DNA of 64,000 nt, from positions 89,438,182 to 89,502,181 of the forward strand of contig CM068839.1 of NCBI GenBank assembly GCA_028554795.2, given 5' to 3'. Within the stretch, counting starts at the first letter, position 1. Each line of letters starts with the position of its first letter. The notes under the pieces are model-generated. The model was not told the origin of the DNA. It saw only the letters and a program-made list of their open reading frames with translations, and did no database searches. Below, piece after piece: positions 1 to 12,500 of the stretch. This DNA is from Sinohyriopsis cumingii (taxonomy: Eukaryota; Mollusca; Bivalvia; Unionida; Unionidae). Made by a program: the position numbers and the translations under genes.

Positions 1-455
1 CAGATGTTTGACAGACACCATAAATCATATAAGTATATATACACAGTGGTTCCCCTTTTTAATGGGCTCCAGCCTTTTACAGCACAATCCAGTGGCACCA
101 ATGAGTTTGTGTTTAAAAGTACCCTCAAGAATGACAACCCCTCTAACGTGACCAGTGGCCGGCATGTTACTGCGTACCCCTCAAAAGCTGCCACATTTCA
201 TTTTAATATGTGTCCAGAACCAATATTCAATTCATAAGGTAAGTTGTCCAATTATCTCTTTTGATAACTGTTTCCCAAGGTCATCTTTTTGTTACTTAAC
301 TAAGTGTTGTCTAAAGTACATGTACCACTAAGGTAAACGTGTATCATGATTGATAAACACTGGCTGTTATGGGAAATAGGCTCAGCAATGTTGTGGTATA
401 GTTTTGGGCTTGACACAGATACTGAGTTCTTCTCTTTGATGATCATGACCGGATG
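1..455. other. Intron 12, no identified gene
   Basis: Lies 3' of exon 12 on the gene strand. I see no convincing terminal exon. Positions 45-62 carry ACAGTGGTTCCCCTTTTT, resembling one arm of the hairpin at 1401-1477. Between 6 and 240 the plus strand has an open frame with no family resemblance. Confidence 0.4.
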
Positions 456-697
456 CTGTCATTGTTGTTGTGGGGTTTAACACCATTTTTCAGCGCACAA
501 TAGGCTATACATGGTGGCCAGTATTAATTGGTGGAGGAAGAACCCGGAATAACTACAGAAAGAACCACCGACCCATGAGAAGCTACTAGCAAGCTTTCTC
601 ACACACCTACATAGGCCAAACCCAAGACTCGAACCAACGCAGACAGAGGTGATATGGCACTGATCCATAACAGTGAGCACTTTAGACCACTCGGCCA
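456..697 (-). mobile_element. SINE-A copy 1 (tRNA Leu/Ser-like head, TTG tail)
   Basis: Read on the minus strand it starts with an A box (TGGCCGAGTGGTC) and a B box (GGTTCGAGTC), then a shared core around TAGGCTATACATGGTGGCC, and ends in TTAAACCCCACAACAAC. Flanked by a 13-bp target-site duplication (443-455 and 698-710, TCATGACYGGATG). The pol III boxes and duplication show a retroposed tRNA-derived SINE, so it is not a tRNA gene. Confidence 0.85.
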
Positions 698-1394
698 TCA
701 TGACTGGATGTAATTGTCAAGATCATAACATGGTCAACATAGGCAAAATATACATTTTGTGGATTAACACAGAGAGAAATTAACCTTGAACAAAACAGGG
801 TACAAAAGACTGAAAAATCATGTGAAAGTACATGTACCACTTCCTTTATAAGCAAGGCATTTTTTTCTCTCCACACAAGTTTGGTCTGCGTAATTAAATT
901 CCTGTAAAATTAGCTGCATATGAATAAATCATCACAAAACTTTAACATGTCATCAAGTAAATGGAGAATTTTTACTTTAGAAGAAAAAGTAAAAGTTCTG
1001 CAACTCAACTATACTGGGTAGAGTTCAAGTTTTTGCCCAAAACTTTCATGTTAGAAAGACTCATGTACGCAACATTGTAACTGATAAGTCAAATATTCTG
1101 CAACAGATGGAAAATTAAGTAAATGCCAATAGAATGATTCTGAATGTCAAGCAATGTTTTTACCTAAATTTAAATGATGTTTTTGAATGGTTTTGCAATG
1201 TGCAGGCCAACAACACCTTATTCACTTTTTACACTTAAAAATAAAACTTTTAATTTATGTTCCCTTGGAATAAGTCTATCCATAAGACAAGAAGAACCTT
1301 TTAATAATTAATGTTACTTTTAAATGAAGATATTAAATGTTTTTGAAGTTATATGTAACTTTCTAATTACATACATATACTCGTACTTCTCACC

Positions 1395-1484
1395 AATATA
1401 GTCCCCCTCCTTAAAGGCCACCCATCTTATATGGCCACATTTTTGGTGCAGAATGGGTGGCTGAATAAAAGGGGGACCACTGTA
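1395..1484. repeat. Short palindromic MITE-like hairpin
   Basis: Arms 1401-1425 and 1453-1477 are inverted repeats (GTCCCCCT...GGCCACCCAT against its complement, about 18 of 25 matching) around a short loop. It lies just past the exon 12 donor, so it is transcribed in intron 12. Confidence 0.55.
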
Positions 1485-1507
1485 TGATGATGGGTTACTG
1501 CACTTAC

Positions 1508-1690
1508 CAATATTAGGTATCATCTGAATCAGTAGGAACACCAAACCTCCAATATTATTCATCAATGTAAGGGCGAAGTTTGTGATGCCCTCAGCCACTG
1601 GGTATGTAGCTTCGCAACACGTCTCAAAAAACAGTGGTGTTGAAGCTGACAGAAGTAGTCCAACTAAAATTAGGGTTGTGTATACAATTC
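1508..1690 (-). CDS. SLC49A4: SLC49A4-like exon 12 (helices 10-11)
   Basis: A 183-nt exon (2 + 180 + 1), acceptor TGTTCTTTTCAG, donor ATTG|GTAAGT. Helix 10 (IVYTTLILVGLLLSAS) is followed by TPLFFETCCEATYPVAEGI, the conserved PxFFE and YPVxEGI motif of SLC49A4, and helix 11. The frame must continue into another exon: about 30-40 residues, including helix 12, are missing. Confidence 0.93.
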
Positions 1691-4600
1691 CTGAAAAGAA
1701 CATAATGAAAGAGATGTTATGAGGGATATATTACAGTTCATGAACAAATACTGACACAAAAGAAAATTACCTCAATGTTTTGTTCATCCTTGTTGTTACA
1801 AGATTTATTTTAAGTGCTATTATTATCCTCATGCTGTGTCATCTAGTTGAGATAATGTGACATCTTCCTTTAATTCTACCATCATTACACATCTTCTCCT
1901 TCATCACGAAGTGGCGATGTAAGAACCTTTGCATTTATGTGTTCACTGCCCTTGGGGTCCCTGCGAGGAGTTCCAAGGTCAAATACATGAATATGTTATA
2001 AATATTTTCAAGTCAACTTTCATATATACAGTTAAAACTGGAAATGAATATGTAGATGATAGTGTTTTATGGCATCTCAGTACAATAGTGGCTATGGCAC
2101 CAATGAAGGTAAATGTTTGAAAAGGCAAAAAGGAACTGCACAAAACTTCAGAAGTTAAACACTCCAAATAAATGTAATCATGAAATACAACACGATAAAA
2201 TGTAAAAAGTAAACATGTTACTATTCTGAGAAATAAAAGATAAAGGCAACATATGGAATATCATTAAAATATATGGTACATTTATTTTATAAACCACAAT
2301 CACTAAAAAAAATCAAAGATTTTCTCATGTGGAATGTCATCATACAGCTTCTTCATGCAGCTGATATCCAAACGCTTCAGTCTCACAGGGTGGAAGTTGA
2401 CACACTTGACAAGAATGTGTTCCACTGTCGTCTTGTGGACACTGACATAGTATGCACTGTAGTCAAGGTCTTGTGGACACTGACATGGTATGCACTCTAG
2501 TCAAGGTCCATCCTTCAGGAGGTGTGCACAAGTCTGGTATGTGTGTCTGATACATGACGAGTACAATATCACCTCATCTCTGTGATTTTTTTCTATATGA
2601 GGACTATACCACTTAGCAACAGTGGGTTTATGGTTGTGAAGTTTATCTGCAAAGTTTTGATTTCATATATTTTGCCAAGGTCACAAACATTCTGATTTAT
2701 AAAATATTTTCATGTCAGTATATGGATACTTCCTTCTGGAATTGGGTGACTGCAGGGTCTCTTTATCTGTTCTTTCATTAAGCTTTATACTAATGTAACT
2801 AGGCTGCCAACAATACCAAATACTTTTACCAGGTTGTATGAGCACACCTCGTCTCTGTAAATATCTGGGATATGAGCCTCTTATTAAATGTAAGGTTTGT
2901 AATGCTTTCAATGTTGAAAAGAAATCAGAAATGATTATGAAATTCATTTTGTGACATTTCAACATATTTCAAAGCCTTTAGTATAGATGTAATTTCTGCA
3001 TTAAGTACTAGCAGGAAGACAAGTCATAAAGTGACATATTTTATCCTGGATCAATGTCTGATGTGTGTCGGGGGGAGTCAGTACATGTAATAGGCAGTAA
3101 AAATGAATGGGGCTTAGCAATGACAAGTCATCAAAGTTTCTGTAGTCATTATTATTATAATATACTCAAACACTTTTTTGGCATCTTTGTAACTTACATG
3201 AATTGTGATGGATAAGGGGTTTAATGTTCGACAAATATGAACACTGGCAACTTTAAACCTTCTACAGAAAAATGGACTAACTTCCAAAGATATAAATGAT
3301 ACAAACCCCATTTTCAGCAGAGCATTACTGTTTTATTTTCTCACATAGGTTTCCAAATTAAATGATCAAAAGTTTAGTCTGATATGAAATAATTTATATT
3401 TTATATTCCAAGTGTATCCTGAATGGCACAATACACATCTGCCCCCAGTTTAATAGCCCTGAATGTAGTCAGTGGGACATTAATACTTTATTTCCTAATC
3501 AAGGTTTCCTAATTAAGTAATCAAAAGTTTAGATAGATATAATTTATATTCTACATTCCAAGAGTATCGTGAATATCACATTAAACATCTGTCTGTTGTT
3601 TAAAAGCTCTGAATGCAGGCCCTAGTAGAACATGATTCATTCTTGAGATTATTGATTAGCTGGTCTCAGTGACTTACTATTTGGTCAAGGTATGTGGTCT
3701 CGAACTAAACTTGCTGTGCAGAAACCATTATTTTCTTTTTAGTCCTAATATGACCTTACCTCTGACCTTCAGTCACCATTAGGCCACCTGAGCGGTCCGA
3801 ATCATTATGTTGTAATGAAATTAGTAACATAATGATGAACATAATAATATGCATATGGCAGGTGTATAAAAGAGTTTGAATACAATATAGCAAATATTTG
3901 TTGCTTGATATAATAAGTCTGATTTCAACCATTAACATACTGTGCATATTATTCCTTAAATAAGTGCTTGGGATTGGCAATACTTTTAACACACAAACCT
4001 GTTGAAAATGGAATCACTCCATACAAAACCATAGTAAAGACAGCAAAAGTAATCCCTGCCAGAATGAACAAGGTGATCAGGTATTTCTTCATGTGACGGG
4101 AGAAAATATCTGCAAGCCTACAAGACAACAAATATGTACAAGATCTTTCAATGCAGTGCCTATAGGATTACAATTCATACCATATAAAATCTTCAAAATA
4201 CTATTATTATTATCTGTATATACTGTAGTTCCAGCTGGTAACAACAAGACTTGTCTATCATCAAATTTACTGGAAAACCTGACTCTATAATGTAAACTTA
4301 GAACTCAGTGGTAGACATTGATCTCTTGGTGCACTATACAATGGTAGATGTGGGTCTGTGGTGTTCAGTCAGGCACATGTTAAACATGAGCCAATGCATG
4401 AGCTATTTAATTTGTACTGAAAAATATTTGTGTGAATAAACTGTTTTTGTAGCAGCTGACAAACTTGCAAGTTGGTCCCTAAAAACAAGTCATAAAGATA
4501 TTTTTTAGCACAAATTCAATGATCTATTTATATTTCTAAAACTTTAAATCAAACAGTGTTATTCTGAAAAAAACTAATACAAAAATAAAAACTGAAAATA

Positions 4601-6523
4601 CAGATAAAACTTCATAATAAACAAATTTTAAAACATTTCACCCATGACATATTCTCAATAATGAATCTGATTCATAAGGAGTATGATTCTGAAGTGGATG
4701 CTTGTGCAGGTAAAGACTGAAAGCTGGTACATGTATACAAAGTGCAAGATATAAGGAGTATGATTCTGAAGTGGATGCTTGTGCAGGTAAAGATTGAAAG
4801 CTGGTACATGTATACAAAGTGCAAGATATAAGGAGTATGATTCTGAAGTGGATGCTTGTGCAGGTAAAGATTGAAAGCTGGTACATGTATACAAAGTGCA
4901 AGACATAAGGAGTATGATTCTGAAGTGAATGCTTGTGCAGGTAAAGACTGAAAGCTGGTACATGTATACAAAGTGCAAGATATAAGGAGTATGATTCTGA
5001 AGTGGATGCTTGTGCAGGTAAAGATTGAAAGCTGGTACATGTATACAAAGTGCAAGATATAAGGAGTATGATTCTGAAGTGGATGCTTGTGCAGGTAAAG
5101 ATTGAAAGTTGGTACATGTATACAAAGTGCAAGATATAAGAAGCATGATTCTGAAGTGGATGCTTGTGCAGGTAAAGACTGAAAGCTGGTACATGTATAC
5201 AAAGTGCAAGATTTAAGGAGTATGATTCTGAAGTGGATGCTTGTGCAGGTAAAGACTGAAAGCTGGTTCATGTATACAAAGTGCAAGATATAAGGAGTAT
5301 GATTCTGAAGTGGATGCTTGTGCAGGTAAAGATTGAAAGTTGGTACATGTATACAAAGTGCAAGATATAAGGAGCATGATTCTGAAGTGGACGCTTGTGC
5401 AGGTAAAGACTGAAAACTGGTACATGTATACAAAGTGCAAGATTTAAGGAGTATGATTCTGAAGTGGATGCTTGTGCAGGTAAAGACTGAAAGCTGGTTC
5501 ATGTATACAAAGTGCAAGATATAAGGAGTATGATTCTGAAGTGGATGCTTGTGCAGGTAAAGATTGGAAGTTGGTATACGTATACAAAGTGCAAGATATA
5601 AGGAGTATGATTCTGAAGTGGATGCTTGTGCAGGTAAAGATTGGAAGTTGGTACATGTATACAAAGTGCAAGATATAAGGAGTATGATTCTGAAGTGGAT
5701 GCTTGTGCAGGTAAAGATTGAAAGTTGGTTGTTGTTGTTGTGGGGTTTAACACCATTTTTCAGCACAAGAAAGGCTATACATGGTGGCCAGTATTAATGG
5801 TGGAGGAAGAACCCGGAAAAACCCTGGAAAGAACCACCGACCCATGAGAAGCTACTGGCAAGCTTTCCCACATGCCCACATAGGCCAAACCTGCGACTTG
5901 AACCCATGCAGACAGAGGTGAGATGGCAGTGATCTGTAACGGTGAGCACTTAAGATCACTCGGACACTCGGGGCCCCCTTGAAAGTTGGTACAAGTATGC
6001 AAAGTGCAAGATACCAACTGCTGTAACAAGTAAAATTAAAATAAAGGAGATGAAACTATGATGACAAAATTCTCTGAATCATAAACAGGTAATCTGCTCA
6101 ATCATAATTATGTCATGTAATTAATAGACTTTTATCATTTTTATATTTATATGCTAAACATTCCACAATAATGCAGTTTAAACATTCATATTTAGATGGC
6201 ATTCTTCATTGATTAGCATTGAAAAGAATTTGCAATGCAGACACTGTTATTAATATTATTGCAATACAAAACAAATTATTCCTGAATATACATCTGAGTC
6301 TGATGAAGAAATACATTATTATTAAAATTATTTCTTGATTTCAAAATCTGGTTAACTTTCTTAGTTTTAAAAATTTTAATTTAAAATATCAGCTATTATT
6401 TTACAATATTATTTACATTTTTATTTGTAATTAACCTGGATTTGGCAAAAAATACAATGTCATCTGAATATTTTAATTATTATTTTAATCCTGTATCCGT
6501 ATGTATACTGGTATGATTCTTTC

Positions 6524-6560
<37 letters not shown>

Positions 6561-9500
6561 TGTCTAGAGTACTTGCTCTTTTGAATGCAGTCAAAGCACA
6601 GGCATTTTCCATAGCATTTAATTATAAATTGTACATATGCTGTTTTTATTCAGAATGCGTTACTATACAATGTGTGGTATATAATTTATCAAAAAGCATG
6701 ATTAAGAGAATTTTGTCACTGTAGTTTTGTACTATTTTTCTCAAATGGAAATGTTTTGCATGAACAACAAGCTGGTTGAGATCGCCCGAATTTCATGGGT
6801 TAAAATGTAATTTGTACTCTGTCCTGTGAGGGGTCAGAGTATATAGATTTAATAACTCCCCTGAGCCAAGCTACAAGGGCTTGTGGGGTGGGTTATAGCC
6901 TGCTTTCCAGTCATAAGTGGTAGGAAGAGTCTCTATGTCAAGACCATATGTTTTTTGTTCATTTTAGGTATATTTTGAGAACATGCACCACACCCTCTAT
7001 GTCTGCTTCTCACAACGGATCAATTATGGAGAGAACATGTTATACATATTGTTTTTCATCACCAGTGGATGGCCTTTGGTTCTTTACATTGAAGCTGCAT
7101 CATTAAAGTGATGACCCTTCAAGTCCAACTTGTAGATAGATCAGATCCATGGAGAGGGTATGTAGTTCACTCAATCATAATTCAGATCCATGGAGAGGGT
7201 ATGTAGTTCACTCAATCATAATTCAGATCCATGGAGAGGGTATGAAGTTCACCCAATCTTAATGCAGATCCATGGAGAGGGTATGTAGTTCACTCAATAA
7301 TTCAGATCCACGGAGAAGGTATGTAGTTCACTCAATCATAATTCAGAAGTGATGGCTATCAAGAAACATGCTTTGTATGATATCTGCTTTAACAAAGATA
7401 TGGGCTTAAACTTATTTAAGTTGAGCAATGTCAAAACCCACAATTGGTTCCACTTTAGAACAGGGCCAGTGAGTGTGGCTGAGATTGATCAAAACTGATC
7501 AGCAAGTCTGAAAGGTCTTGGTGTGACTAATGTCTTTCCTTCCATTATATCTGAAGGTATCTGAAATCAAGGAATGATATCCCTTAATTGTTATAGAGGT
7601 CAACTTCTCAAAGTGAAAGAAGAGATGAAATCAATATACATCACTAACCTGTTTCAAACTGGCATTATAGAAAAGTGGGAGGGGCTTATTATCGCATGAA
7701 CCCCATGTGCCATATTTACGTGTTATTAGATTGTACTCTACTTCTGAAATTTGTACCATCAACATCATTTTTGATACAACAAAGTGGGTGATGTTACAGA
7801 AAAGCAGACAGATGTAGCTCAACAGTGATACAAGATAATGTTGACTTTCTACTCATTTTACCAAATACTGTGTGAAAAACGAATTTTTGTGACCCGATAA
7901 TTTCGGAACTGTAGTCTGAGTCTGGATATTAGACTTTTTGGCCTGAGACCTAAAGCAGACCGGTCTGAACTGAATATGGACTAGTGAAATAGGATAAGTT
8001 TAAGATTTTGGAGTCAAAATTGGCCAGAACATGAAAATCATGGGTCCAATACGAAGAAACAAGGTCTAACTTTTATCTTTCTGCACAGCATGAGCAAATT
8101 AGCCAATGAAAATGTCTTTTATACACTGAGGCATCCAGCTAAATGAAAATACCTTTGAAGCTGAAATATTTGCATGTACATGTACTGAGAAGTAACCCCA
8201 AAAAGTGTGTTTCCTACTCCTATTTCAGGAGAAAATAAAAGGAATCTTATGGGGTTAATAAATTAATGGCTACTGTAGGAACTTCTATGCGATAAATTTG
8301 TTCTTTTTTTACCAATCTGGATCAAAAGTGGCTGATAGCTGAACGGCCAAGAAAAAGAAAAAACATTCTATTTCTTGGTCACATATCTTGTCTGTCAGAA
8401 ACTTCCAATATGAGCAACAGAAAGAGAGCATTTAGTTTTTCATGTGCAACTGAATGTGCCTGCTGCATTATCAATCACACATGAGGACTTTTTGCTATTT
8501 TTACACTAATAAAACTTGAAACATCACATATAAATGCAATAATAACAGTACTTGGATATTTTTTTGTTTAAATGAACATTTTAAAATTTCTATGTATCTG
8601 CCATTTAAATTTGAAGTAACTAAGGAAAGTGATCTTATTCTCCAAACTTTGCATGAATTATACATGAGAAAACTAACTACTTGTAAAAATATACATTCCC
8701 TTATGCTTAAATATGTTTTAAAAAATGTTCATCTATTCTAAAACAAATATGTGTAAGAAACAAAAGTGAGTAGATACAAAAATATTGACTGTAATATGAG
8801 AAATGTAGACTCACAAGAGAATGTGTATATCCTAACCATTCTAACTTGTAAAATGTGTTGGTGATATGTCACCAGAAGAGAAGGAGAAAGGGAGTTAATT
8901 CACCCCATCTCATGGGCAGAGCAAACATAGCTCTATAACTTAAAATTTTTGGCCTATATTTTGGTTAGAGCTGTGCCAGTAAAACATACCTGGGACCCAG
9001 GGAAGGCACTTTTAAGGTGGGGTACTCAACGACAGATGCAATTTAGAATTTTATTATCATTTTAATATGAACTCTGTAGAATCAAAGTACCCTGACATAT
9101 TTTTTAAAAACTGCCTTCCCTGGGTACCATGTATGTTTAAATGGAGGAGTCCTTATTTTATTGTGTGTGGTGGTATATTAAATTTTGCATTAAAAAGAAT
9201 AAAGACTGGCTAAAAATATTATACTGGAAATATTTAACATAATTTACTAGAAGAAGATTATGTATGAGTAAACTGTTCACAACTGTAAGCTTGAACGTAC
9301 AACACAGCTGCCACCCCCCACCCCCAAGTACAAAATTACTGACTGCTTCTGACAAAAATATTGATTTTCCAGAACACTGATTTTTAAAATTTTTAATGCG
9401 TATATATCTATTTACAACATATACAACCATCAGTAAAGTAGGACAGTGCCTTACATAATTATTTAATGTCAAAGATGCACGAGTTGCACACCTGTACCTT

Positions 9501-12500
9501 CTGGATGGTCACGATGTTCCATCTGAGTGCCCATTCAGAAGGTGCAAGAGTGCAACACACTCAGACACAGGCTGTTTATAGAAGCCTTTTCCACACCTTG
9601 CGTTTTTTTCCAATCATTATCGATTTCAATGAACCATCTTTCACTGATGATTTCAATTCTGTGTGATTTTCTTACTGAACTGTTTTTGTTCTACCACACA
9701 AGTAAGCCTTTGCCATTTTACTGTCTGGAAAACATGTGAGAAATAAATCACCTGCAACACTAGTAACTGAAAGAGGAAGGTTCATTTCTAAAAGAAATTT
9801 AATAAACCAAACAAGGTCCTCTCTGGTATTTATATACATCGTAAGTTCAGGCTGAGTTATTGATGATGAAGCAGTAAGTTAATGTTTATTAGCTTTCTGA
9901 TGTTCTTGTATTTCATGGGCGTCTCCATGCCCAATAGCAAAATCACTTTACACAATTTGCAAAATGTAAATTTTCTCCTTTACTAGATGGTTTCACAAAT
10001 TTACACAAGACAGCACAACTGTCCTTCCAATTCTGTTTTCTTTTATTTCCTGAAGAAAATTCTGAATATTTTGCTTTCCTTTTAGGCATGATTAGAAACT
10101 AAATATTATGAATATGAAATACAGTGATAGTGGCAAATATTTGCACAATCCAATATGGTGGTTAAAGATAGGCATGGCAGCCTCGATTTCAAATGAACTA
10201 ATCATATTTTAGAACTCTATTCCTATATACATGCAATACATTTCTATCAGAACGGAACCAAGTGCTCGTTCCAAACAGAAAATTGCAAGAAAGTTTTATA
10301 TTATTTTTTGTATATTAAAAAACATATTTTTAGCAAGAAAAATATACACCCATAGCCAGGTAAAATATACAGGACAAATACGGGAAAAACAGAACACTTG
10401 GCAGCTATGCTACAACCATTTTAACTTCATGAGTGTTGTCCAATAGGTACTAGAACATGTAAACAGGGAGATCTAACCAGAATGAATTGCTATTGTGGAC
10501 ACCCACAAGATTTTTTCTAAAAAAACAATAAGCCATGCAGCACATCATTTTAATCGTTTTAAAAGTTTTCTCTTGGGCAGATCATTCATTGGATGTAAAT
10601 ATATTTAGACAACCTTACCACAAAAGTAATGTAATGTTGCCCAACACTAGCATTACAAATCTGTGGAAACTGAATTAGCTATCTGTGCCCAGTAGCTTTA
10701 GAATTAAATGAAGATTAGTGTGGTGGTAATAGGTTTGAAAGCTGAGTGTTCTCTTCAAACTTGTATGCAGATGTCTCAGGCATTATTCTTTGTTTTTGCA
10801 TAATGCTTTCATATTTTGCTATGTTATTAGAAGATACGGAACACATATTTTGCAAAGTTAGAGACAATATTTAACACATTGTATTTTGAAAACATGGCCT
10901 AAGTTAATGAAATATTATATGGATAAAGTTACATGATGTAAAGGTTTACAAAGAAAAGTGACACAATTCTCTAAGATCGGTATTAGTAGATCTTGAAATA
11001 CCAAATCAGACTATGTATACAAAACATTTCTTCAATTCCTACAATAATTTTCAGATTTCATTACCCACAATGCAGTTTATCAAAAACACCTGAGAATTTT
11101 CAATTAGGAAAAGACATTTCATTTAAAACCAAATATTGTGACTCAAGTATGAAAGAAAAGATGTGATTATAAAATTTTTACCTGGCCACAAACAATCCAG
11201 AAACACATCCTGCAACTATGCCATAAAATCCTAACCAACCTGCCTCTGTCTGAAATAGAGAAACATACATATATACAATCATGCATATGCACAAATATAT
11301 TTACGTATGGACAGGAAGACAGACATTGTGCACAAGTCATGAAATTGACAGGACTGCCTGGAGTAAATGTACTTAAAACATATAAAATCAGGGCTAAAAA
11401 ATTCCAGTTGTGCAGTTGTGTTTACAGGTGGTGTTTGAAGAAGGGTAAGTCAATTTTTCAATATGTTTTTCCAATTGGATCAGTGGCAGGATGAGTAAAA
11501 GTGTAAGATGAGTAAAAAAAATTGATGCAAATCAATGTTCCCTTGGCACTACATAGGTCTAAACAGCAAAATATAGCAAAAAACAGGTGCCTTGAGTTAA
11601 AAAACACTCATGTCAGGAAAACTATTTCTACTTTGAAAATGGACTTGATGAACTGGAACTCTTTGAACGTGGAAGATGTTCTTGCTAGGATTCAACCAAT
11701 CATATTTGGTCTAACATGGTAAGGCAGTTTACATCATTCTACGACAGCAAGTGCATGTGTGTGTGTGTGAGTAAGGCTTGACAGACATGACCACAAGATC
11801 AAAGGTTTTGACAGCACATACCTGATGCAGGTGTATATCAGTCATAGGATATCTCAAATATCACTATTATCAGAGAGTATTGGAATTTTTAATGTAATAA
11901 ACTGTTAAATAAACACCTACAAAATGTAAAGGTTACTATAGTTTATAGATTGTTTCCTTGCTGGACAATCAATAAAGGCCTCTTTAAAAAGTGATTAGGT
12001 CTTCTTTACAATTTTTTATGTCAAACAATGAAAGAGATGTCACTGACTAATTATGCCTGTTACTGCTTAACTGCCTGAATTAACTGCTGTGGTACATATT
12101 TTGGATGTCAGTTTGGTATCATTTACATTTAGAACAAAGAAGACATTATTAAGTCTTTTGGTGAAAACCCCCATGTCATAATGTTCATCCATTCAGGTGA
12201 AGTAGTGACAACAAGAATTTTAAGACAATTGTCATGTCAGCCATATTGGACCTACTACTTATAATATTTCCAATTAAGACCAAATAGGTATCATAAGAAG
12301 TGTAACAGTGAAAACCCCATCCTGATACAGTCATCCATCTGGAGAGGAGTAAAGATAATATTTTCAAGATAAGATTTTTTCCATTCAGCAAGAGTAACAA
12401 TAACAAGACTGTCAAGATAGCTGTTGTGATGGCTATATTGGCTGTCAGACTCACATCATTTTTCAATAAAGGTTACTGTATATCATAAGAAGTCTTCTGT

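Noticed and set aside
4-237. 77-codon plus-strand ORF followed by a consensus donor AAG|GTAAGT at 238-240
   Set aside because: The ORF stops before the donor, resembles no family, and begins with repeat-like sequence.
669-808. Possible terminal exon of the transporter after acceptor ATTTTTCAG at 809
   Set aside because: Phase is compatible and it gives about 45 residues, but the peptide lacks the expected aromatic helix-12 pattern and its end is read from a SINE. The true last exon more likely lies beyond position 1.
4638-5766. Long minus-strand frames of 164-364 codons
   Set aside because: They are the 77-bp tandem repeat read in three frames; the absence of stops in the monomer explains their length.
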